This document shows positions 23,583 through 34,800 of a stretch of DNA of 64,000 nucleotides, piece after piece. The stretch is from positions 7,132,501 to 7,196,500 of the forward strand of contig NC_088315.1 in NCBI RefSeq assembly GCF_910592395.1, read 5' to 3'. The notes under the pieces were generated by a model. That model saw only the letters and a list, made by a program, of their open reading frames with translations. It was not told where the DNA came from and searched no databases. The position numbers and the translations under genes were made by a program. The stretch comes from Lineus longissimus. Taxonomy: Eukaryota; Nemertea; Pilidiophora; Heteronemertea; Lineidae. Position 1 is the first letter of the stretch; each line of letters starts with the position of its first letter.

Positions 23583-26500
23583 CTATTGATAAACGTTCTG
23601 CTTATACAGTCTTGCTTGATCACTGCGTTGCCCAATATGGTCACTCAACAATCCAACCTGTCGAAAGATCCAATACAGATTCTTCTGATCCATTTCGGTC
23701 AGCAATAGATTCGATGAAACTGGAAGCTTGTATCGGGTTTGCGACGAAGCATTTAACAGCCACTCGGGGAGGAGCCTCAGATCAATGTCTGGTGTATAAA
23801 AGAGAAGGATTTGGTGTGCACTTGGTCCATGTCTCTGATACTCGGCTTTCAGCAGGGCGTAGGTGTAACGAATGTTGAAGTTCTTGTTCCGCGGCAGAGG
23901 TCTGTATTTTTCACGGCTATCTTCGAAGTCCCGTATGACCTGCACATACGGCTTGTCCAAACATATAGCAATCCAGTTGCTCTGAAAAATGCAAGGATAC
24001 ATGATTTGAAGGAGTACCGGTACCGCTGTTGGAATCAGTGTTTGAGGCATTCTGCGCTACTGTACCTACAGGAACTGGCCAAAAGCTCCAGGCAGATTAT
24101 CCCTTTGATATGTTTATTATTTCCCTATTTCATTAGCAATCTATTTTTTGGAAACCATTTTTTCAATTTGGTTTAAACTCGATTACATTACATGTAGATT
24201 AATTTAGCGCGTTGACAAACCAAGAAGAGTAATTTCAAATGGAGTTGCTTTTTCACAGACAAATATTTGGTGTCTATCTCCAACATTTTTAACACAAAAA
24301 TAAAAGGCACACAAATAATAATTAAGTTTAGAGAAGTACATCCCTAGATGAGACAAGACCACTAATGAATATTCATAGGTTGGAGGGTCGAGGCCTATCA
24401 ATTAGACGAGTGCATGTTTTTTACTCTCAAGTACATATTTGGAGAGGTATTGAAAAAATATTTGCTGTGGCAAGTCTACAGATATAAAGAAATTATTTGA
24501 TGAAAAAATTAATTTCGAATTTTGCTAATTGGGTAATAGGGGGCGTGTTTTGAGTTTTTTCTGCCAGTTGGCTGAAAAGAGTGGAAATATCAAAGTCTGT
24601 CTAATTCGTCGATTAAAAAAAAATTTCCGTGGTCAATCACCAATTTAAATCGCACCAGTTACTCGCAAGACTAACCCGTATATCATATCCGAATTTCAGT
24701 TTCACTACTTGACGCATTCTTTGATGCGTCGCGGTCAAACATTGACAATTTAACTGCTAAAAGGCTTAAAAAATCAATTGTGGTCTTGTCTCAGATGGGA
24801 GAAGGGATAGGCAATTCCATTTTCCAGAATACTAAAAGAAACCCGGTCGACCCATGCTAATGACATAATTTTTTTGTGCAAAATCGTCCAGACTAAAGTG
24901 ACAGCATGCCATACATGCTGTGTATTGTGGTGCACCTTCATGTACACACTCCCTTCCCCCAGAGTGCCCTTGAATTGAATGGCATTGAACCAGGAAGTTC
25001 AAGTTCATTGAACCGTTTATATTTTATAGATGACTTTATTACAGCAACAATTGACAAGCTGGAATGATGCCAAATTCCTGAGAAGCAAAGTCTGGTATAT
25101 AATTCAACATATTTATCATCAAGAACAAGCTTTATTATTGTGTTATCAAAGCAATACCTGGTATACTGTTCATGTAGATAGAAAGACACGAAAGCCATTT
25201 ATTTTTATAGACACCAAGTTTCTTCAGACTATAAAAAACCCAAAGAAAAACACTATGCCTAGATACAAGTATTGAGTGCTGTACTATGAGCACCGTTTAG
25301 CCCAAAATGATCTTACAATATGCAGTGTTATATCGTAAACTATTATCTCAGGACAAAACTGTATCTCACATCTCACAACAGTTTGTCACTGATGAGCTCT
25401 GGGTTTCAAGCTAAAACTATGTAAGAAAGGAACTCAGTAACTCTGGATTAGCTCCCAGAGGAAACCTTGGCAGTCAGCACTGAAGGATACAGGGGGTGAA
25501 CTTATCAAAACCCCCCCAAGTCACATGATTTTAAAAGCCAACATACCTTGACAACATCTTGCATAATCTCTTGTCCTATCTCCTCACAACCTTCATTCTT
25601 TAGGGACCAGTACCCGAGCTTCACACCAATTTTGAACTGATCGTAGAAGTACCTCCCCATCGCACAAGCCCTTTTCTGGCTACAGGCATTAAAAAGAAAG
25701 AGGAGGCGCCCTGAAAAAGCAAGGGTACTTCTTAGCATGGCAATTACAATGCTACCGCTCTATACTCAGACAGGTTAGGTTTCTCATTTCTTGCTCAATG
25801 TGCAGAGGAAGATTTTCCCATGTTGGCGTTGAATAAACCTCTGCTGTACAATGTATGAGTTATCAAAGATACCCAATCATACCACCGTATTGTGTAGGGA
25901 ATAGATTTCTGCTAACAACAGACTATTTATTTTAGAAAAATTAAGAAGGGCAAAATTTAACAGTATCAGATCGGGACTTTTTATTCTGTTATTCAACTCT
26001 CATACTAACCTCTACGGAATTCACTGTACTGCATATTTCGTGGTTCAGACCGAGTCTGTGATCCATTAGTAGGGGTACTTCGCAGACCAGACTTAGGCCA
26101 TGTACCGCCAGGCTCCGGTCCTCCTGTCGGCATCGGTGGACCCATGTTTATGCCAGGTACCCTAGACTCGACCACAGACTGCGATCTGTTGGGTGGTTCA
26201 CTGCTGCCAAGGGATGGCACTTGAGTTTTCACGTTGCCTTTGCATGGTTCAGGAGCTGATGCAGATCGCGGCAAATCTCCTCTCCCTCGCTGAATAGGCT
26301 TATCGGGGTTCTGCCACTGCATGGTGTCTTTTTGGAGCAGAGTCGCATCTCCCTCATGATAGCCATTCATGACTCCATTTCGCTGTTCGGAAGCATATCT
26401 GGACTCGTAAGCAGTAGTCTGGCGATGCACAAATTCTCGCTTGGGTGACTTTGGCTCAGCTTTAACTCGTAATTTACAAATTTCACCATTTTGTTCTTGG

Positions 26501-28230
26501 CGAAGGAGGTCCACAGCATTATGCTCCCAGATCGAACTGATATTTGGCAAACCCACAGAGGCAACAGTTTGACCAGCAGGTCCGTCAGTTTCCATGTCAT
26601 CACCACCAGCCGCCAATTTCTTATTCTGATTCTCCTCTTCGTTCGAATTGGATCTTTTCACCGGGTTTTGATAAGGTGCGCCAATTTCCATAGATACCCC
26701 CGACATCAGGGTACCTGAATTAACAGGTTCTCTTGGAGTTTGATCATAAGGTCCGTGATGAGGGCAACCATCGTTGCATGGAAATGACAGTAAATTTTTA
26801 AAATTTGCCTCTGGACTTGACACATAAATATTCACTGTTGTTGCTGTCACAGAGATATCGGTAGGTGATGTTCCAGTTGAGGGCGAGGGTAGACAATTAC
26901 CTTTCCTCCCAATTTCATCATGATCCTTTCCGGTTAGAAGATGATGCATCGGATCATCAACCTCAGTCGGTGCCTTTGGCGGAATCTTCAAAGTGTACTC
27001 CTTACTGTTCTTGTAGTAGTCCAGGATTGCTAAAGACATGAACAAAAAGAAGCAGTCAGTGATATGTTCATTGAGTTTTTAGACTAAGGGCTGGATGTAG
27101 ACATGACTATTGATGGACTGTATATGTGTCCACAGCACCTCACCTTTCTGTGTGTCTGGCTTGTCTAATACATCTGTTTTAATGTCATGTCTATGGTGAG
27201 AGCCGACAGCACTGTAAAATGTTCTCCACGTTGTCTGACCATCTTCTTTGAGGTAGTCTAGGATGTCCTTTGAAGAACTCTGAGTTCGACGACCCGCAGT
27301 CTGAAAAATTTGCAAAAATATAGGTTCAGTACCTCACCACTCTTGCGAAAGTAATTTTGAAGTTTTGACAAAACAAGTACATGTGGAACCTCTCTGTTAG
27401 GGACACCCTTGGGACTGAAGAGTGCTGTTCTTATTAAGGAGGTGTCCTGATTAGAGAGGTTAAATTGAATGAAAACAACCAATTTGGGACCAAACCTAGT
27501 GTCCTTAATAGAGAGGTTGTCCCTAATAGCTGTGCAGGTATTCCAACTACAGAAAGGGAAATATTTCAGACAAGACCCAGTGCAGTTAGTCATAGTGATG
27601 ACTAACAATAGTCATAGTGATGACTAACAATAGTCATAGTGATGACTAACAATAGTCATAGTGATGACTAACAATAGTCATAGTGATGACTAACAATATG
27701 ACTAAGAAATGCAGAATAACTGGGTCAGGCTATCGCCTATCGGTTGGTTTTGCATATGTTGGACATGTTGGACATGTTGGACATTATATCATGCACTTTA
27801 TTTAAATATACACAGGTCAAGACTTTCTGAATCAAGTGGTTGGTAGTTTATTCAGAGGAGGATATTGTATTGTAGACCTACATCTATGGTTTGTCTAGGG
27901 ACACCAAGGGTTTCTGCAAGCAACTTCTCTCCGTTTCGTCTCACCAACAATATTGCCTCCAAATCGCGATACACTGATGGAGGACAAAACCTGTAAGAGA
28001 GAAAAAATGCACAGAAATGTATTTTATTCTCCACGGCCACCCCTGCCACTCTCCACATTTGTAATAGGGGACCGTACCAGTACAAGTACAATTGTAATGA
28101 ATATCTAGAGTCTATTTGATAAAAAAGCCATCTGACAACACAGAGTTATTAGTTCCTTTTTTGGTTCACCCCGTACATCTCTTACTTACCGGAAGGAAAT
28201 GTCCTTCCAATCCATCTGTTGGTTCGACAT
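23583..28230 (-). CDS. TRAF3IP2: Death + SEFIR adaptor, CIKS/Act1 (TRAF3IP2)-like
   Basis: Six exons: 28230-28190, 27990-27882, 27300-27144, 27029-26010, 25710-25547, 23981-23583. They total 1890 bp, 629 aa, and every phase closes. Residues of about 17-98 fit a Death fold: an L-x3-L-x3-R helix, then KLLAETLGVPRQTI, then SSSKDILDYL, then a helix ending in HRHDIK. The layout aligns with the MyD88 Death domain. Residues 103-442 are disordered; PTEVDD (aa 123-128) fits the TRAF6-binding pattern PxExx-acidic. The C-terminal part (aa 443-590) matches SEFIR: first strand RLLFLFNA, a helix, an IGQEIMQDVV helix, a WIAICLDKPYV strand, and the block NIRYTYALLKAEY ... LLPEWLLNAS, matching the KYIHRMMQIEF ... 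VPTWLQNT block of human Act1. By family knowledge SEFIR adaptors bind IL-17 receptors at the membrane and recruit TRAFs. The Death part is less certain. The gene symbol is by homology only. Confidence 0.8.
27380..27532. mobile_element. Degenerate MITE copy (same family as 56184, 57825 and 60657)
   Basis: In intron 2 of the Death-SEFIR gene. It contains GGAACCTCTCTGTTAGGGAC, TATTAAGGAGGTGTCCTGAT, AACAACCAATTTGGGACCAA and CCTTAATAGAGAGGTTG, in the opposite internal orientation to the better copies. The outer ends are eroded. Confidence 0.65.
27590..27705. repeat. 22-bp tandem repeat, about five copies
   Basis: The unit GTCATAGTGATGACTAACAA plus TA repeats about five times almost perfectly, followed at 27757-27783 by three copies of TTGGACATG. 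It lies in intron 2 of the Death-SEFIR gene. Confidence 0.9.
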
Positions 28231-28865
28231 TATGTCAAGTATCTCAAGCAGATTTCATCTGACTACCGGTTTGGAAGTAACATCATGTTGTCACTGAATA
28301 TTCTAAAACTATAAAAGTTAAAGAAAACAGTGTTAATTTTGACCAGACTGGAGCAACTGCAGAATAGCCGAGACACTCTGTGCTAAATGATAGGAATCGT
28401 GTACATAATGTACAAAGGACACTCGAGAGCTACTACTGTCCGGCTATTCTGTAGTTAGGCCGAACAATGTTAATGAATGCTATTATTCATATACACTACA
28501 CACTCACTCAGTGCATGAGTACGAGTGGACAAATGTCGGAATGAGAAACTGATGTGTCCTCATTATTGCGATATTAAGCATCAAATCGAATATATTTCTG
28601 ACATTCAATGCTAGCAACGACATCACAAAAACCTATTATAAAAATAATTGACAAAAACAGGAAGACAATTTGGGCGAAAAGAGTCGAAATTAGGGTAAAC
28701 TTTACCTTGTCTGGGGTAAAACAATCCGCTTCTATTTCTGGGGAATCCCCTCATTCATCGGGTCCGTTCAGTGGCGCCGTCTATTAACGGAAAGATGAAG
28801 GTCAAGGGATAATTTTAGTTCTCTTGTCCTTCACCAGGAACGACACCGTGCAAGGGTGACAACAA
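28231..28865. promoter_or_regulatory. Shared 5' region between the Death-SEFIR and glycogen synthase genes
   Basis: Only 635 bp separate the two divergent start codons, so the promoters must overlap or adjoin. No TATA box is claimed. Both first coding exons are short and start in this stretch. Confidence 0.5.
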
Positions 28866-31800
28866 ATGATGGCTGGAGGAGGGTCCAAAGATTTTAGAAG
28901 AAGAGGGTCCTTTGCTCGGACCCTCAAAAGCATAGAGCCCGAGTTTGACGACTGTCTTGATTATGGTGTTCATGCCACGCACCTCAACAAATGGGTTTTC
29001 GAAGTTGCTTGGGAAGTAGCCAATAAAGGTGCTGACAGTGACAAACTTCACCCAATTTTCTTATTTTGCTAGATTTTCTGCATTTACTAGGCCTATAGGC
29101 CTAGTATTTTGGCCTAGGCAGGGCTAGGCTGCTATAGCCTACTAAATGATCATGGTGATGTGTTAGACTTGAGCACTTACTCAGCTTCTTGCATTTGCCC
29201 CATAGCAAGCCTATCGCTCTGTGTAGGTTTGATAATAGCGTACTTCAAAATACCAAGGAATGACGTCAATACGTCACAACCACAGAACATTTACTAGAGA
29301 CAATGGCACAACTAGGCTACATGAACTAGCCAAACAATTTGCCGTGTTAAAATGGTTATAATTCAGTTTTAACATGGAAAATAGAAGTGTCAAGTGACAT
29401 GGTATCTCCTTTCCCTTTGATTTTTGGCGTATCCTTCTTTGAAGGTCGTTGTTCTGGTTGTGACTTTGTCCCTACATTGTTTGGTTGCATGGTTTTTGAG
29501 TCACATGATGTAACAATGAGTACAATGTCAATGATGTTTAGCTTGTTAGGCCCCAATGTAACACATATCCAATCATGAGAGAGAGAGAGTAAGGTTTGTT
29601 ATGATTTTTTTTTCAAATGTGAAGTAAATGTTGTCAGAGTTTGAGCAGTTCAGCCAGGTTCTGGATTACACTGAACACCTAGGCCTAACAGTAACAATAA
29701 TCTAATTTTTTCTGCTTTCAGTCGGTGGTATCTACACAGTAATCCGGTCCAAGGCTGGAGTAAGTGTTGAAGAACTAGGAGAAAGATATATCCTCCTTGG
29801 ACCATACAATGAGTCGTGTGTCCGGACAGAGGTTGAGATTGTTGAGCCGTCTGTGCCTGCTTTGAGGGACACCATAAACCAGATGAGGGATCATGGAATA
29901 AAAGTAAGGGTTTGACCAAATAAAATGTGTGCCACGGGAAAGATGTTTGCCACCATTTTTCCAAATTGATATTTTCGAACTTGAATGAAATGCAGTTTCA
30001 GAACTTATAGACTTCAGTTTTCACTTGACAGGCAAGTTGGTGGTAGGAATGACCTTTCTGTGGAGTACACCCACAAAGCTGATGCCTGCTGTCCTCAATT
30101 CTGATACACAGACTGTCCTGATTTGAATTGTCTATGTGTATTGACCAGTTTGGGACAAAGTGATAGTATCCTCGGTGAGGATGGCCTTCTTAATACTGAG
30201 GTGTCTTGGAAGTACTGGCACTTGTGTCAAACTTTTCCTGTTTGTAAGTGAGGAGGAGAATTCAAGATGCCAGTGGACTACCACATCACTTCACTTTACT
30301 CCGAATGTTAAGATTTTCCTGTCAAATTAAAAGATTTTCTCCCACAATGAGGTCAGGTTTGCTTCCCCTCTACCCCCTTGGTAAATCTATGACCTTCATT
30401 TGCCGTCTTTGTATAGGGTTACCATCCTAAAAAATGCAGACATCTGACCTTGAAATATGTCATTATTTTTTCAGGTTACGTTTGGACGATGGCTCATTGA
30501 AGGTTATCCTGAAGTTGTTCTCTTTGACATTGGCTCGGCTGCATGGAAACTTGACGAATGGAAGAGGGAATTATGGGATGCGTGCCATGTCGGACTCCCC
30601 TGGCACGATCGAGAAGCTAATGATGCCATTATATTCGGAGCTTTGGTGGCATGGTTTTTAGAAGAGGTTTGCGTCTTGATTATGCATCCATCTCCTGAAT
30701 AGTATCTTTACCCCTTAAGAAGATTAGATTCAAATCTCTTTAAATAGACATATTAGTCAATTGGACAGGAAAATTGCACTGTGCCATGGAAAAAACTAAA
30801 AATGGCTTGGAAATTAAATGTAATGATATGTTGTATGGAGCAGATTGTAATGATGATGTGGTGTAAATGGTGTGAATGGTCAAAATATGTTTATACCCAT
30901 TTTTGTATGTGATGTCAGAGTCAATAATTAGACAAAATTATTGGTGTTTTCTTGGTGTTTTCCAGTTCCGGAAGAACAGTATAGGAGAACCTCTCATCAT
31001 CGGTCACTTCCATGAATGGTTGGCCGGAGTAGGTTTGATCCTGTGCAGGATGAGACATCTAGATATATCGACAGTTTTTACGACGCACGCAACACTCTTA
31101 GGACGATATCTCTGTGCTGGGAGTGTGGATTTCTACAATAATTTAGCTAATGTAAGTTCTGAACTTCTGGTTTTCACTTCCTTCCTGTGTTCATGTGTGT
31201 ATAACAATGCTCAGATCAAGAACAAAAGAAAATCTCCAAAAATGCCTAAATCAACATCTGTACAGATGAAATAATTGGCATTAATTAATTGTATAATCCT
31301 AATCTGCCAATTTGTATTTTCAGTTCAATGTAGACAAGGAAGCTGGCGACCGTGGTATCTATCATCGCTACTGCATGGAACGCGCAGCTGTGCACTGTGC
31401 CCACGTCTTCACCACCGTGTCACAGATAACGGGTTTGGAAGCGGAGCACTTATTGAAGAGAAAACCTGGTAAGAATTCGCTGTACTGAATTTGACCATGT
31501 TTTGTTTGGTATTCATGCCCTAATTTCATTTGAAAACTCGTTAGCTGGTGTACCGACTGCCGTAATAAAGACAGCTTAATGCTAATAAAAGTTTTGTTAG
31601 AGAAATAGAACTTTAAAAATCATAATATGTACATGTACATGTACTCAGATAAAAGTATTACTCTAACTAAGTACCGACATGAAAACCTGGGCGTATCAGC
31701 TTTTCTCTCAACCGTTCTTACTTTCTACTATTGTTACAGTGCTAGTGCTACATGTACCCTGCTAAATGTAATGAGTTGCCTTTCTTCGCTTATTTGTACA

Positions 31801-34800
31801 CGTATTTGAAATTGTTATTAATGGATGAATCGAACCGAGTCCATATTAGATTCGATCATATAGTAGAATTTTAGTGTCTGTACATACATGTAGACACTGC
31901 CAAGCATCAATGCGGGTAGGCATTAGATTCCAAAATTATCCATTATTACTATTGTTACAGTGCTAGTGCTACCCTGCTAAATGTAATGAGTTGCCTTTTT
32001 TCGCTTAAGTGTACACGTATTTGAAATTGTTACTAATGGATGAATCGAACCGAGTCCATATTAGATTCGATCATATAGTAGAATTTTACTGACCTGTACA
32101 TACATGTAGACACTGCCAAGCATCAATGCAGAGTAGGCATTAGATTCCAAAATAATCTGTTCCACCGCTGAGCACTATCTAGCTTTGAACTTGGACAAGT
32201 TCTCTCAACGCATAGTTTGCTAAAAGTTGCTTTGTACATGTAATTCTTTTGAGCAGTGTGTACCGTACAAGTGAAAAATTGTGTGTCTTCTCCCCAGTAT
32301 CGGTTTCTGTTAAAAGCATGCAAAGCTATGGACCCTTTATGCGTTTGTCCTTTGTCATATAACTGACTTTTAGTTCATTTAACTATCCTGATCATAACAT
32401 TCAAATGCAGTGGCTGCCTCGTGGTTGAAGTCACGTAAATGATGAAGCACTTGTTACCATCATTCACCTGCACATGACAAAGTGCGATAATCAGAAATCT
32501 GTTAAAAGCATGCAAAAATATGGACCGTTTCATTTGTCATTTGTCTTATAACTGACTTTTAGTTCATTTAACTATCCTGATCATAACATTCAAATGCAGT
32601 GGCTGCCTCCAGGTTGAAGTCACGTAAATGATGAAGCACTTGTAACCATCATTCACCTGCACCAACGGCAATGATGGAACAGAAATTGAAGTAAAATGTT
32701 ATTGACACAGTAAGAGGTTCTAAAAAATTCACCAAGTGAGATTTATTGGCTGCCTCCCTGGTTCAAGTCAGTGCCCTGTTGCCTGAAACCTATTACAGAT
32801 CAGACTGAAAGTCCTCACTTTTGTCTTTTATCATGATATATTTTTTTGCCTCCGCTAGATATCATAACGCCCAATGGTCTGAACGTCATCAAATTTAGCG
32901 CCCTGCATGAGTTCCAGAATCTACACGCTAAGTCCAAGGAAAAGATCCATGACTTTGTTCGTGGTCATTTCCACGGGTAGGTTGAAGTTAGGAATGCTTT
33001 CTTTCTAAGCAGACTAACAAGCACAGAGCAGTTTTTATTGTTCCGGTGTGGCTTACAGGATTAGGTTTCTGAGGGGCTGATGAAGTGTCAATTCATCCCT
33101 TTCTAACCAGTTTCCATCCCTCCCTCAGTCCATCATGTGCCTTACTGTCAACCGATAAATTTTTGCCAGTATCTTATTTTCAAGTAAAACGTCTTCTCGA
33201 TTATTTTTTTTGATTTAAAAAGAGAAAACTGTAAGAATAAAAACCCTGAAATCGAAATTTCTTTTAGAAATTTTCATGAATCACAAAAATGAAGAGGAGC
33301 AAAGAATTTACGGTTTGCAGTGCTTTTTCCTTGCGCCTTTCACATGTCTTTCTTTCTGACAGTTACCACTGCTTTTTCCCGCTTCACTTATTGCTAATGT
33401 TTGTCCCTTTTCTTTTCTTCCCTCTATTGCATAATTTGTTTCTTCAGCATGGGTCAGAGTGCACTTCCTCTTTGGTTTGCCAAAGAAGTCCAGGCTGGTT
33501 CCCCAATGACTGAGTTCCCTTCATTTGAAATCTCCTTCTGGGGTTCCATGCTTTGGTATCTTTTCAGTTTGCATGCTTCTGCTTGTAGTTTTCTGATAAC
33601 TTTCTATTTCCTAACATAAAATTTGTATTGACTTGGTGACTGATGGTGATTGCTTGAATTGGCGCTTGGACTGGTAACTGCCAAAAAACTAACTAAAAAA
33701 ACTTGTGCTGTCTCAAACCGTGTATACAATAGAATAAGATGCTTTGGACTGAGTATTTATCAAGAGCAGGTCAGTAACAACAATAAACTCAAAAGGGGTG
33801 ACTCTGTTGGCTCGACAGTTCCAGTCCTACATGCTACTGAATACTCACCATCCGTCTCATATCTAAACAAACAACTGGGTGACAGTCGAGTGGTAAACTG
33901 TGTCCCTTTCTCTGCTTCTCGCGCCCTAAGATGTGATCACTCCAAATGGGCTGAATGTCACCAAGTATGCAGCCGTTCACGAATTTCAAAACATGCACGC
34001 CAAGTCTAAGGAAAAGATTAACGATTTCATTCGTGGTCACTTCTATAGGTAGGTGCTGTTGTTGTTGTTGTTGTCGTCAAAGACGTAATTGGGCTTTTTT
34101 TAACCCCTGACCCTTTCTAATCTGAGAAGTTTGATTGGCTCGTTTGAACAACAACATTTCAACATGTGCGTGCATGTAAACTATTTCAAAATAGTGCCAA
34201 TTTTACAAATCAATTTATCTTAGCGTATATAGAATAAGTCTGAGACAATGGATATTTTTAAGGTCAATCTCCCTTTCAGTCATTATGATTTCGACCTTGA
34301 CAAGACGTTGTATTTCTTCATTGCCGGACGTTATGAGTTTTCTAATAAAGGTGCTGATGTCTTCATTGAGGCCTTGGCAAGGCTTAACCATTACTTAAAG
34401 GTAGGAGAGCGCTAATTGTTCTGATTACTAGGTAGGTTGTAAACTCATTGGCAGTCCACCACTGCGATTGAATCTCGGATACCTTGAAGTGGTCGGGAAA
34501 AGGTGTGCGCTGAAATTGTGGCTGCTACTGACACCTCAGAGTGCCTCTGTGGAGACCGGTTCTTCTTCACTCTGCATTCACTCAGCACTTGGAGATGTTA
34601 TTCTCCAGGGAGTATTCCTCCTCCAGGCAGGATGAGTGTAAGGCACCAGTGCGGTTTATTAGCCCGGTGACTCAGTCTTCGGCCAGAGGTAGAGTCCCCT
34701 CCCTCCTCTTGAGTTTGTGGGTCACTGATTATTTACTGCCTAAGCATTTATTTACTTTGTAATTCAAAACTAAGTTTGTAACTCCTTTTCATTCTTTGTT

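Noticed and set aside
25030-25275. 81-codon plus-strand open frame in intron 5 of the Death-SEFIR gene
   Set aside because: AT-driven composition, no splice or family evidence.
25547-25696. Alternative acceptor (GCCTGTAG) shortening the SEFIR first exon
   Set aside because: It needs a weaker upstream donor and deletes the first beta strand RLLFLFNA. The acceptor at 25711 closes the phase with the consensus donor GTTAGT.
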